From NCBI GenBank assembly GCA_025201865.1, contig MU602679.1, positions 1 to 14,120 on the forward strand: DNA of 14,120 nucleotides. The letters are read 5' to 3'. The notes under the pieces are model-generated. The model was given only the letters and a program-made list of their open reading frames with translations, had not been told where the DNA came from and searched no databases. Shown in pieces: positions 1-8,244 of the stretch (the stretch's first letter is position 1; every line of letters starts with the position of its first letter). A program made the translations under genes and the position numbers. This stretch comes from Ramicandelaber brevisporus. Lineage: Eukaryota; Kickxellomycota; Ramicandelaberales; Ramicandelaberaceae.

Positions 1-1
1 A

Positions 2-1255
2 ATGCTGTGCTCAGTATCGTTTGCGCTAACATTGAGTGCGGTGCTGCTGATAATGTTCTTTGCATTTTTGGCAGCAAGAGTTGATGGCAAGGTTGGATGG
101 CCATTGAGATCGGTGTTTGCACCAATTTGGATTGCAGACTTCCTGATTGTTTACTTGACAATTGTCAGATTACGCGGTGCCATTAATGCAGATCCATCAG
201 ATGAGCAGTTTAACATTTTCGGTGAAGAAGATGAAGAAAACGAGAATGAGGAAAATGATGATGATGAAGATGGCGATGAAGATGGCGAAGGAGATACTGC
301 AGACATTACTGGACACAACAGGCGTAGCCGTCGTCGCCGTACACCAAATGCCACAGGTGAGGATGCTAAAGATGAGCGTTTCCAAGCACTGCGTGAACAG
401 CGAAAGAAGCAGGTTGTGGTTGCCCAAATTATTGGATTGGTCTATGTCTTGCTACTGGTCTTATTCCAAGTGTTTATTGTGTTGCGCGAAGATGGAACAA
501 CCAACTGGTCTGCAGGCGTAGTGTTCATTCCACTGCTTATTGTTGAGGGAGTAAACTTTTTGCAGTCCATTGTCTCGTCTTTGACCCATGCCGCCGCCAG
601 TCTCCAGCGTGCCGCATTGGCCTTCTCCACTCAGGGTGATCGTGATCAGCCTCAGGTGATTACACCAGCCATGCGCATTCGTATAATCATTCAGTCATTT
701 GCGAGTGAAATGTCGGGTGTTGTGCTGCGTATAGTATTGTGGATCCTAATTATATTGAAATGCGATGGTACATTTGATGAGTCTGTCTCGTGGAATGTCG
801 TGTTTATTCCACTCTACTTGTATGCTGTCAAATCACTTGTTCCTCTTGTTCACTTGTACACGGTTTCTAAGCAACTTGACTCGGCTGGTGCAGATGAAGA
901 AACAAAGAAACAAACCAAGTCTGCGTTAGTTGGTGCCACTGTGCTAATCTCGATTTGGTTGGTGCTATATCTTGCATTTGTGGCACTTTTGGCAAAGAAA
1001 TTGGATCTCCCAGATTCAACTAGATTGGCTGTTGCGCTGATTCCATTGTTCATCGTGCTGTCACTGGCGTGCTGCTGCATGTGTATGGTGACGTGCGCAC
1101 TGGCATCTGGTGTAGGTGCAATGGCCTCAATGCACCCTGACGGTCCAGAAAATGCCGACGAAGACCCTGATGCTGCTGCTGCAAACAACGGTGGAAACGG
1201 CAGTCCTAACGGCAGAAACGGTCGCAAGCCGATTGCACTAATCACACATGAATAA
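2..1255 (+). CDS. TMEM185-family multi-span membrane protein (5' end possibly cut)
   Basis: This ORF encodes 417 residues with about eight hydrophobic segments (near residues 5-25, 35-55, 138-161, 171-191, 236-254, 262-284, 309-331 and 341-368). I assign it to the TMEM185 (Tmemb_185A, fragile-X-F-associated) family because a signature recurs in register: a hydrophobic stretch, a DG or similar turn, a Trp, then VF-P-L/I. It is seen as VDGKVGW...VFAPIW, EDGTTNW...VFIPLL, CDG...SW...VFIPLY and KLDLPDS...ALIPLF. The cytosolic loop between segments 2 and 3 (about residues 65-115) is a strongly acidic run followed by a basic RRSRRRR patch. The C-terminal tail is Asn/Gly/Ala rich. The molecular role of the family is poorly known, so I give none. 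The first ATG is at base 2 and the human family member has about five more residues before the equivalent DG, so the true start may lie upstream. The gene converges with the next one, leaving 231 bases between stop codons. Confidence 0.75.
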   Translation: MLCSVSFALTLSAVLLIMFFAFLAARVDGKVGWPLRSVFAPIWIADFLIVYLTIVRLRGAINADPSDEQFNIFGEEDEENENEENDDDEDGDEDGEGDTADITGHNRRSRRRRTPNATGEDAKDERFQALREQRKKQVVVAQIIGLVYVLLLVLFQVFIVLREDGTTNWSAGVVFIPLLIVEGVNFLQSIVSSLTHAAASLQRAALAFSTQGDRDQPQVITPAMRIRIIIQSFASEMSGVVLRIVLWILIILKCDGTFDESVSWNVVFIPLYLYAVKSLVPLVHLYTVSKQLDSAGADEETKKQTKSALVGATVLISIWLVLYLAFVALLAKKLDLPDSTRLAVALIPLFIVLSLACCCMCMVTCALASGVGAMASMHPDGPENADEDPDAAAANNGGNGSPNGRNGRKPIALITHE

Positions 1256-1355
1256 CGTCATTACTCCGTCTTCCTCCCTATCCCTTTCCCACACTCTATC
1301 TTTTCATTGCGTGCCTGATTACTAGACATTATTCTAGTTGAATACGTTCTTTTTT

Positions 1356-1361
1356 AATAAA
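1356..1361 (+). terminator. Probable poly(A) signal of the TMEM185-like gene
   Basis: A perfect AATAAA lies about 100 bases after the stop at 1255, within a T-rich then A-rich stretch. Its position and strand fit 3'-end formation of the upstream gene in a convergent gene pair. Confidence 0.55.
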
Positions 1362-1450
1362 AAGGAGCTTAATTAAGATTTTGAAAAAGTGAAAAATGAT
1401 AAAAGTGCAAGTATCAAAGAAGAGTAAAATGTAAAGAATAGCAATAATAA

Positions 1451-1474
1451 GAATAAGAATAAGAATAAGAATAA
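1451..1474. repeat. Hexanucleotide microsatellite (GAATAA)x4
   Basis: Four exact tandem copies of GAATAA lie in the short space between the two convergent stop codons, preceded by a degenerate AATAATAA. It is non-coding and probably within the 3' UTR of the minus-strand gene. Confidence 0.85.
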
Positions 1475-1486
1475 AAACAATTAAAT

Positions 1487-4297
1487 TTAGAAACCAACCA
1501 TTGGGCTTGAAGATGATCTGTCTCTAACAATTCTATCTTCCAAGAACAATGTTCTTCCACTAAAGACCAAGAATCTCTCAAACTCCAAATCACCTCCAAT
1601 CATCTCCAGATAAACAACAAGTCTCGCAATCACTTTGCCCTGTGGTGTATCCTTCTCAAACACTTCATACGCTGCAATTGGCTTTTTACCTGCCACTTCC
1701 TTGTATGCACCATCTGGCACACATTCAATCTTTGTGGGTCTACCCATTCCCAAGAACCCACCCGATGCAGTCCATTTATACGCGCGACCGTTATACTTGA
1801 ATCTGAACACATTTGTGACTTTGCCATAGTCTGGCTTAACACTGATGATGCGCTCATCCACAGTAAGGACTGATCCACCCAGCACTGTTCTCGACGCTGC
1901 CTGATCTGTAACCTGCGGAGGAGTAGTCGTTCGACATTCAAATATATAGTGCTGCGGTTGCTGATTGTGGAACGTCATTTGCCACAGTGTTCCACCACCC
2001 ACGTAGTCAGCCAGCATATTCAACGAAGATGGCAGGCTCTCCACGTTGTAGAACCGACGCTTATAAGTCTTGCGCAGCTTGATCAGATCTTCGACATAGA
2101 TTGGAGTGGCATTGGTGAGCGCCGTGATACCAGCATTGCGACCGCCAGGTGCAAATGGGTCTGCGGCATTTTCAATGGAAATGGCAGTGCCATTCTCGAC
2201 GCAGTTTTTGAGATTGCGGAAAACGTAGTGGCGAGTGCGGTTGCCTCCTGCAAATAGAGAAAGGTTCACGGGACCGCCAATGTACTGGACTTCTTCAGTG
2301 GAGGAAGTGGTGGAGTCAGCGCGAGAGAGGACAGAAGCGGCGCTGACAGAGAGCATAGATTCGCGACGGTCACGTGGTGAAGGTTGGGCAACAGCAACAG
2401 CAACAGCACCGCCACCACCACCAACTGTGGAAAATGAAGGTCGAGTAGAGCCACTTGTGCGATCATTCTCAGCACTGGAGCGACCACCGAGCAATGGCGA
2501 GATGGGGGTTGCCGGTGTGTGAATGTTGAGACGAGAGCCGCTGCCATGGCGCACGCCAAATGTTCCTGCGGACGAGCCGGTTGCAACCGCCAAGTTTGAA
2601 GTCGAGCCAGTGCGCTGACCGTGGTCGCCCGACGTGCGTGGCGTTATTTGCGCTCCGGGTGTATTAGTTGAAATGGACGGCCGCACTTGAACTTGAATGT
2701 GCTGCTGCTGTTGTTGTTCATAGAGCGAATGGCGTGTTTGAGGTAATAGTTGCTGGTTTCTGTTTCTACGGTCTCGCTGTACCATTGACTGAGTTCTAAA
2801 ATCACCAACTGTGGCTGTTGTGGATGAAATTGACACGTGACTCTGCTCTTCTTCCATTGCCATTGAACCTGGCTCGGGTGTTGGAGTTGATTCATCATCG
2901 AGAGTGCTGCTGCTCGATGGGTTAGGGTCGAAAAGAGCATACTCTGGAGGCACATCTGAGAGAATATTCATCACATCGTCATCTCCATCTCCATCTTCAG
3001 CATGGCTGTTTCCGTTAGTCTGTGGTGCTGACTGAGAATGCGCGACTGTTGGACGCCGGGACTGTGGTTGCTGTGGCTGTTGTGGTTGCTGTGGTTGCTG
3101 TGGCTGTGGGGGAGGAGTGGATGGCGCGACAGCTCGATCTGCAGTTTGCGTAGCGTGCTGCTGTTGTAGCTGCTCACGTGCTCTCTGCAATGTTCGCTGA
3201 CGTTGGATTTCCGATGGAAGAACAAATCCAAGTGGCTGCTGCTGCTGCTGCTGTTGTGGCTGTGGCTGTGGCTGTGGCTGTGGTTGTGGCTGTGGTGGTT
3301 GCACAGTGGATGACGCTTGAGCAGCTGGTTGATTAGCTGATCGAGCTCCATGTCCATTTGTTCTACTGTTGCCACGACTAGCCGCGCTCTGTTCACTCTG
3401 CGACGACTGTGATGCCTCGCTTGATTCCATAAACGTCGGTTCGGGGAATGATATTGCGCCTACAGTTGAATCTGGCTCGACTGCAAACGCGGTTGGTGCA
3501 CTCAATGCTGACACAGCTGGAGCATTTGTGGTAGCCAACTGATGCCGTTGGAACTGTGCGGATATTGGCGAATTTGAGCTTAGCATTGAGTCGAGCATGT
3601 CCAAATCCATGTCCATAATCGAGGCATGGCCGGCTGCACCTTGTTCAGCACCGCCTGTGGTTGGAGAGCTTGGCTGCGATGTTGATGCGATTGGATCATT
3701 GATGAGTTCGCCATCAGAATCATACTGTAGAACTGGAGGAGGGGCTCGATTGAGTGTGATTTGAGATGGTTGTTGCCAGATTATTATATCATCAAAGTCA
3801 ATCAAGGGACCGATATTGGCGCTTTCAGTAGTGTTTGCTACTGCTGGTGCCGATGAAGTGGCGCCGCGAACTGTGGATTGAAGTGTGCTCACATCAATTG
3901 GCCTGTTGGCAATTCCACCTTCATCATCGCTATCTTCATCATCATCATCTTCTTCTTCTTCAGTTGGTTCTGGTCTCACTGCCTGGTTTGAATTTACTGG
4001 TTCATTAGACTCTTCATTATCAGTAGCCCACGAATCGTTATCATCGTCGTCCTCTTCTTCAGGGATTTTGCTTGATCTTGGCTTAGGACCAGCGGGAATA
4101 ACTGGAGTCACTGGCGTCACTGGCGTCACTGGGAGAGCTGGCACCATTGGTACTGGCACCGCTGGCACTGGAATTGGCATTGGCACGACAATATCCGCTG
4201 CGGTAGCCACTGTGGAAGCAAGACGCCATATAACTGGACCGAGATGCCGCTGTTGAAGCTGCTGTTGCTGTTGGTGAAGTTGAAGTTGCGAGCTCAT
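1487..4297 (-). CDS. Large low-complexity protein with tubby-like C-terminal domain
   Basis: A 936-residue ORF without introns, starting at an ATG in the context AAGATGAGC. Residues 1-670 appear disordered. They contain a Gln-rich start, a PV-rich stretch with VTPVTPVTPV (57-66), acidic patches (about 80-88 and 112-127), a PQ/poly-Q tract (about 333-355), a PQQ repeat (about 396-412) and Ser/Thr/Gly-rich sequence. Residues about 670-936 form a folded domain that I read as tubby-C-like: strands such as HYVFRNLKN, LWQMTF and HYIFECRT, the FRFKYNGRAYKWT motif typical of fungal tubby-like proteins, then RLVVYLEM and a final amphipathic helix (FERFLVFSGRTLFLEDRI). Family knowledge suggests lipid binding or membrane-tethered signalling, but no specific function can be read here. 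The C-terminal motif resembles that of the protein encoded at 9485-11320, which suggests distant paralogy. The assignment rests on motif shape, not on a database search. Confidence 0.7.
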   Translation of the reverse strand: MSSQLQLHQQQQQLQQRHLGPVIWRLASTVATAADIVVPMPIPVPAVPVPMVPALPVTPVTPVTPVIPAGPKPRSSKIPEEEDDDDNDSWATDNEESNEPVNSNQAVRPEPTEEEEDDDDEDSDDEGGIANRPIDVSTLQSTVRGATSSAPAVANTTESANIGPLIDFDDIIIWQQPSQITLNRAPPPVLQYDSDGELINDPIASTSQPSSPTTGGAEQGAAGHASIMDMDLDMLDSMLSSNSPISAQFQRHQLATTNAPAVSALSAPTAFAVEPDSTVGAISFPEPTFMESSEASQSSQSEQSAASRGNSRTNGHGARSANQPAAQASSTVQPPQPQPQPQPQPQPQQQQQQQPLGFVLPSEIQRQRTLQRAREQLQQQHATQTADRAVAPSTPPPQPQQPQQPQQPQQPQSRRPTVAHSQSAPQTNGNSHAEDGDGDDDVMNILSDVPPEYALFDPNPSSSSTLDDESTPTPEPGSMAMEEEQSHVSISSTTATVGDFRTQSMVQRDRRNRNQQLLPQTRHSLYEQQQQQHIQVQVRPSISTNTPGAQITPRTSGDHGQRTGSTSNLAVATGSSAGTFGVRHGSGSRLNIHTPATPISPLLGGRSSAENDRTSGSTRPSFSTVGGGGGAVAVAVAQPSPRDRRESMLSVSAASVLSRADSTTSSTEEVQYIGGPVNLSLFAGGNRTRHYVFRNLKNCVENGTAISIENAADPFAPGGRNAGITALTNATPIYVEDLIKLRKTYKRRFYNVESLPSSLNMLADYVGGGTLWQMTFHNQQPQHYIFECRTTTPPQVTDQAASRTVLGGSVLTVDERIISVKPDYGKVTNVFRFKYNGRAYKWTASGGFLGMGRPTKIECVPDGAYKEVAGKKPIAAYEVFEKDTPQGKVIARLVVYLEMIGGDLEFERFLVFSGRTLFLEDRIVRDRSSSSPMVGF
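3064..3112. repeat. Nine-base coding repeat (Pro-Gln-Gln)
   Basis: Imperfect tandem TTGCTGTGG-type units encode PQQPQQPQQ on the minus strand, at about residues 396-412 of the tubby-like protein. Confidence 0.8.
3233..3303. repeat. CTG/TGTGGC coding repeat (poly-Q then Pro-Gln)
   Basis: A run of CTG triplets passes into a TGTGGC hexamer array. Read on the minus strand it encodes alternating Pro-Gln followed by poly-Gln inside the disordered region of the tubby-like protein. It is likely to vary in length between strains. Confidence 0.85.
4099..4131. repeat. Nine-base coding repeat (Val-Thr-Pro)
   Basis: Three near-identical units of the type GGCGTCACT encode VTPVTPVTPV at residues 57-66 of the minus-strand tubby-like protein. 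Confidence 0.75.
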
Positions 4298-4317
4298 CTT
4301 GGAAGATTACAGGTTCC

Positions 4318-4330
4318 TTGAAAATTAAAT
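4318..4330 (-). promoter_or_regulatory. AT-rich element just upstream of the tubby-like gene start
   Basis: On the minus strand this reads ATTTAATTTTCAA, with TAATTTTCAA starting 30 bases before the ATG at 4297. Similar TATTTTRAA-like elements sit 23-37 bases before three other starts in the window. A TATA-like role is an inference. Confidence 0.3.
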
Positions 4331-4504
4331 CGATGCAAGAGAGAGAGAAGAAGAAGAAAAAAGAAAAAGAAGAGCGAGCTCGGAGAAGGGAAAGAGGCTT
4401 ATTGTGTCCGTGTTTGTGTGTTTGTGTTTGACGGAGAAAGCAAGCACGGACAAGTGCAACAAGACACAGCGAGAGATACAACAGGAAAGCGAACTCAATA
4501 CAGC

Positions 4505-4538
4505 AAGAAAGAAGGAAAGAAGGAAAGAAGGAAAGAAA
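4505..4538. repeat. Polypurine microsatellite (GGAAAGAA)n
   Basis: About four units of GGAAAGAA/GAAAGAAG on the plus strand, upstream of the tubby-like gene. It is entirely purine except for the flanks. Confidence 0.8.
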
Positions 4539-4840
4539 CGACCCAAAAAGATGGAGTTCGAGACAGACAAAGATAGAGATAGAGAGGCAATTACAAGTCC
4601 AAAGAAGAGGACACGAGCGTGTATACGTGAGAGAGAGAAAGGCAAGAAGAGGCAATGAAATTGAAAATAGTGAAAGAAAATAGTGAAAGAGAGAGATAGA
4701 GCTGCTGTTGCTGCGAAAACGGCAAGTTGGATGTGGAACCAGGGTTTGACAAGGCAGGCGAAAAAAACAGAACAAAATAGGACAAGACAAGACAAAATAG
4801 GGCACGGGTCCACAGTGAAATACACCTCTGTTGTTTGCGG

Positions 4841-4894
4841 CCTTTTCTTTTCTTCCTTTTCTTTCCTTTTCTTTCCTTTTCTTTCCTTTTCATT
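4841..4894. repeat. Polypyrimidine tandem repeat (CCTTTTCTTT)n
   Basis: Ten-base units CCTTTTCTTT occur exactly at 4855-4864, 4865-4874 and 4875-4884. A further exact copy lies at 4841-4850 and a degenerate copy at 4885-4894. The strand polarity is opposite to that of the surrounding purine-rich DNA. Confidence 0.85.
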
Positions 4895-5091
4895 TGCTTG
4901 AAAAAGACATTGAGAGTGGAGAGTGGAGAGGAGAGAGGAGGGGGATGCACGAACAAGTGCCGCGGTCACTTGCGCAGTCTGCGGGAAGGGCACCCGATCC
5001 TTTCATTCTCCTAAATCGCTACAATTCCACTGATGCGAACCTGCATGTATGAACCGGAGCGTGTTGCAAATGAGACTCACATGTGACTCTA

Positions 5092-5215
5092 GCTTGGCAA
5101 AGAGGGTTGTCTGTATTACCTGCTCTTACTAACCCCAATCCCCCTTCTCTCTCTCGATTTCTTCCTTCGAGTGTCAACTTTCCGAGAACAGGTCCGTGAC
5201 ATGCATTTGCCAAGC
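5092..5215. repeat. 10-base perfect inverted repeat with ~100-base spacer
   Basis: GCTTGGCAAA at 5092-5101 is matched by its exact reverse complement at 5206-5215. The spacer is 104 bases and holds no gene. A regulatory or structural role is unproven. Confidence 0.5.
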
Positions 5216-5383
5216 CACTTTTCAATATTCCATCGATCGATCAATAGAAGACGAGAAGAAAAATAATAATGCAAAGTGGATACACAAAGCGGATGGTGAA
5301 GAAATACAAAAAAAGAGAGAGAAATAAAACTGGAAAAATAGTGGAGGAGAGTTAGAGAGAGAGAGAGTTAGAGAGAGAGAGGT

Positions 5384-6904
5384 TTACATGCAAAAGATGT
5401 TGGAGCCAGTAGATGCAGCATCTGGGGAACACATTTGTGATCCAGGACAGCCCAGAATAGTCCAGGCACCAAACAAACACACCCTGTACATGTCCGAATA
5501 CGTGGCGACATCGACGCTTGTTGACGACGACGTTGTGTTGGTTCCAGTGAGACATTCGCGGTAGCCATGCGTGCAGAATGGGAACTCGTCTGCCGATCCG
5601 TTGCCGGGAGCTGGAGCTGGAGCTGGAGATGTCGGCGGGGTGGTTGGCGGCTGGATACCTGGCTTCTGTGGAGATGGTGGCGGGTCGCTGCTTGTATCTT
5701 GAAGGAAGGTGCGAACCAAACTGGCATAGTTTGAGCTAGCTGAATCACGCTGCAACACTCCTCCAATGTTGGTGTTGTTGAACGCCTGCGATGTATCCCA
5801 CATCATAATGCCACCAAATGTCTCCGGATAATCTACGCGAACTTGGCCAATAACATTCTTGAGCATTGATGGCGACAGGTATCCAGAGCCGGCCGCAGTA
5901 GTCGATGCTGGAATGCCCACAATGACTTGGGTGGGGATGTCAGGGTGAGCTTTGGCTGCTTTACGAGCCCATTCATCCCACAGTTCATATGTGAACTGGT
6001 CAGTCTTGTACTTGTTGCACTCGCAAAAGTTGTTGTAAAACTGAGGAGCCACGTAGTCAAATGGAGCGGCGTTGAGAGTCTTGTCCATAACCATGTCGGG
6101 GAATGGGCACTGTGGAGCAGCCGTGAGCATGAATCTTGGGCTACCGTGACCACTACCGCCACCTCCGCTGCTGCCGCTTGGACCAACTGGAGGTGGTCTG
6201 CCAGGGAATGCAGCGCCGAGGCCGCCGAGAATCAATCCCTCATCATCACCACTGCTGGAGATGCCCGAGCGACTGACACGGCCAGTTCTTGGTGATACAC
6301 CGCTGCCTGCGCCGCCATTATACAACCTACGCAACTCTTTGACAAATGCCGGGTATTCACCACTGACAGCTTCCAGATCCAAGTCAATTCCATCAAGCAC
6401 CGTGTCTTTGCCAAATGGCCGCAAATAGTTCTTGTCCGTGCCGCCCAAGAACATGTTCCACACCATGTACGCAAAGTCATTAGCGTGAGCCTCACTCAGC
6501 AAATAGTAGTATCCAGCACCTCCGCCAATCGAGAGTAGCACTTTGATGCCCTTCTTTTGGCAGTACTGGATATCTTTGCCCATCTGTGGACAGTTGATGA
6601 GATCAGTGCCGTCAAAGAATTGGTCGCAGCGTTTGATTTCCATTGCGGGCCATTGCCCAATTGGACGGACAATGTGGAGAAAGGAAAGAACAAAGACATC
6701 AACAAGTCCACTGTCGCAGTAGTATGAAAGTGGCTTTTCGGAGAGTGGCATTCCGTGGGTATTGGCGTAAGAGTCGGTGCCATAGTAAAGCACGAGGTTG
6801 CGCTGGCCCTTTGGGTCGTATGCACCCCGAGATGGCAATGGAAAGAGAGTGCCTAGAAGAAAAGTGGAGGCAGATAGCAAAGAGGATAGTCGAAGTAGCC
6901 GCAT
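5384..6904 (-). CDS. Secreted GH18 chitinase with C-terminal Cys-rich chitin-binding module
   Basis: A 506-residue protein that hydrolyses beta-1,4 N-acetylglucosamine links in chitin, exported to the wall or medium. Residues 1-27 are a signal peptide (basic start, Leu/Ser-rich core, likely cut after SRG). The GH18 barrel follows, with SIGGG at 125-129, the catalytic motif DGIDLDLE at 171-178 (Glu178 the expected proton donor), LTAAPQCPFPD at 260-270, PQFYNN near 287-292 and the barrel-closing GGIMMWD at 364-370. All key catalytic residues are present. Residues about 197-256 are a Gly/Ser/Pro-rich insertion absent from typical class III fungal enzymes. A Pro/Ser/Thr/Ala linker (407-437) leads to a module with six cysteines (444, 451, 476, 486, 492, 505) and the pattern VCLFGAWTILGCPGSQMC, which resembles CBM19. 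The likely role is wall remodelling or feeding on chitin. The start is the only ATG that gives a full signal peptide. Confidence 0.93.
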   Translation of the reverse strand: MRLLRLSSLLSASTFLLGTLFPLPSRGAYDPKGQRNLVLYYGTDSYANTHGMPLSEKPLSYYCDSGLVDVFVLSFLHIVRPIGQWPAMEIKRCDQFFDGTDLINCPQMGKDIQYCQKKGIKVLLSIGGGAGYYYLLSEAHANDFAYMVWNMFLGGTDKNYLRPFGKDTVLDGIDLDLEAVSGEYPAFVKELRRLYNGGAGSGVSPRTGRVSRSGISSSGDDEGLILGGLGAAFPGRPPPVGPSGSSGGGGSGHGSPRFMLTAAPQCPFPDMVMDKTLNAAPFDYVAPQFYNNFCECNKYKTDQFTYELWDEWARKAAKAHPDIPTQVIVGIPASTTAAGSGYLSPSMLKNVIGQVRVDYPETFGGIMMWDTSQAFNNTNIGGVLQRDSASSNYASLVRTFLQDTSSDPPPSPQKPGIQPPTTPPTSPAPAPAPGNGSADEFPFCTHGYRECLTGTNTTSSSTSVDVATYSDMYRVCLFGAWTILGCPGSQMCSPDAASTGSNIFCM

Positions 6905-6906
6905 TG

Positions 6907-6958
6907 CTGTGAAGAATGAAGGCGAAGTGTATCGTTAGTGAGGAGTTGCAAAAAGTAC
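6907..6958 (-). other. Possible 52-nt 5' UTR intron of the chitinase gene
   Basis: Just upstream of the ATG at 6904 the minus strand reads AAAG|GTACTT, then CACTAAC, a pyrimidine-rich stretch, and TTCTTCACAG|CA before ATG. The CACTAAC branch-point match and the CACAG acceptor are good, but the donor GTACTT is weak. It would lie entirely in the leader and would not change the protein. Confidence 0.35.
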
Positions 6959-7238
6959 CTTTGTAAGAAAAGAAAAGGATAAGGAGGTTTGTATGTATGT
7001 TCGTCAAAGGGTGTTAGTCAGTTTAGAGGCAGACACAATTGGCAGCGTGTAGTTCAATTGACGAGCTAATGTTGTATGATTATATGTAGCACAAACGAGG
7101 TGAGAATGTGAGTGAGAGTGCGTAGAGCTGACAGCAGCAACAGCAGCAAAAAAAGAGTTGTTGAAGTGACAAACCTACGTCCCTTTTTCAGTATCTCTTC
7201 GATGTGCGCAGTTCTCTTTTATTCAGACGGAAACAAAG

Positions 7239-7266
7239 AGAGAAAGAAAGAAAGAAAGAAAGAAAA
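7239..7266. repeat. (GAAA)n microsatellite
   Basis: At least six tandem GAAA-type units in the non-coding region upstream of the chitinase gene. Purine-only on the plus strand. Confidence 0.8.
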
Positions 7267-7586
7267 AGATGAGAGTCAGGTGTATATGATATGAATGAGC
7301 GATAGAATACTATTCAGCTCAGTATGGAATGGAGAGAGGGGAATGTAGGTGAGTGCAGGTGTAATTGATTACAAAAATGATCGTCCTACCTTTTACCCCC
7401 ATCCATTCATCCCTCCATCCATCACCCACCCCATTCCATCGATCCACCCGCGCACGTAAAAACAAACCACTGACGTTCATGGCAAACTTGGACGAGTGTG
7501 TAATGTTGGCCGTTCAGTTTTTGATTTCCCAGTCAAACGCCTTCAATAAAGAACTGCTGTTGCTCCCGCTGCTGCTGCTGCTGCGG

Positions 7587-7701
7587 CTGAGAGAGAGAGA
7601 GAGACAGAGTCAGCACGGAGGCAGTGATAGAAGGTATGTGCCAGTGTCGAGCGGTATACCACTAGCATGACATGATAGGAATTGTTTGCTCGGCCACTCA
7701 C
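7587..7701 (-). other. Intron-like segment (minus strand)
   Basis: On the minus strand a consensus donor GTGAGT (7701-7696) is followed 115 bases later by CTGAC, a long CT tract and CTCTCTCAG ending at 7587. This is a strong GT-AG intron profile, but no recognisable coding exons flank it. The only frame open across the junction gives a short Gln-rich peptide. It may be an intron in a non-coding leader, part of an unknown gene, or a by-product of the CT microsatellite. Confidence 0.3.
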
Positions 7702-7918
7702 GTGTGCGTTCCTCTTCTCCTTATTCATCCTCTTCAACAGTTAAGCCGTTTTCTTCTTCCTCTTCTTCCTCGATATTAGAGAGTGGACTACGATAGCGAT
7801 CGACATTACCAATGTGCTACAACCGTCATTTTAGACTGTGGAGATATACTTATCGCAGCTCACGTCAGTCAGTTACTCCCACACAAAACAACTCGCAATC
7901 AAGCCTTTTTCATGTATG

Positions 7919-7976
7919 AAGAGAGAGAGTGTGTGTATGTGTATGTGTGTGATTGAGAGAGAGATATAGAGAGAGA
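7919..7976. repeat. Mixed GA/GT microsatellite
   Basis: Alternating GAGAGA and GTGTGTAT runs, with no coding potential. Located between TEN1 and chitinase. Confidence 0.75.
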
Positions 7977-8244
7977 GGACTTGAGTGACTTGAGTGAATC
8001 ACGGTTGGATGGATTGATTGTAGGTGGACTGTCAAAGTGACCGCCGCTCAGTTTTCTACGGCGCTGAAAGGGATGAATATCATATTACCATTACCAGCGG
8101 TCCTTTGGATCTACATGCTGCGATTCAAATGTGATGCACATCGCACAAAAAGAGAAAGCGCGGAATAATATAAAAAAAATATAGTAAAGAATAGTGATGT
8201 CACCCGTGGATACTTAAACTCGTAATCATGATAGCACAGGAATG

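Larger units (their letters stand above)
4298..5383. other. Intergenic region: upstream of tubby-like gene, 3' flank of chitinase
   Basis: About 1.1 kb without a convincing gene. The plus strand is strongly purine-rich for most of its length, so the sense strand of the downstream gene is CT-rich, as is common in fungal promoters and leaders. Embedded are a (GGAAAGAA)n run at 4505-4538, an opposite-polarity (CCTTTTCTTT)n run at 4841-4894, GA runs near 5353-5381, an 18-base imperfect palindrome at 5073-5090 and a 10-base inverted repeat (5092-5101 with 5206-5215). The long minus-strand open frames here are translations of the CT bias, with no domain or motif. Confidence 0.6.
6905..8244. other. 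Long non-ORF region between chitinase and TEN1
   Basis: About 1.3 kb containing the chitinase promoter and the TEN1 3' flank. It holds simple repeats: (GAAA)n at about 7239-7265, CTG triplets at about 7553-7589 with an adjoining GA run, and a GT/GA-rich block at 7919-7976. No open frame has a recognisable domain. Good splice signals occur on both strands, so an uncharacterised spliced transcript or a long spliced chitinase leader cannot be excluded. No tRNA or rRNA sequence was seen. Confidence 0.5.

Noticed and set aside
4083-4993. Long minus-strand open frames upstream of the tubby-like gene
   Set aside because: They translate to Leu/Ser/Phe-rich sequence that simply mirrors the CT-rich strand. 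They lack domains and overlap the real coding start.
6141-6298. Possible intron inside the chitinase gene (Gly/Ser insertion)
   Set aside because: The GT and AG pairs available give a length not divisible by three, and the segment is GC-rich and open in frame, unlike the introns seen elsewhere here.
7365-7670. Plus-strand 101-residue ORF opposite the candidate minus-strand intron
   Set aside because: It includes translated CTG and GA microsatellites, has no motif and no good promoter.
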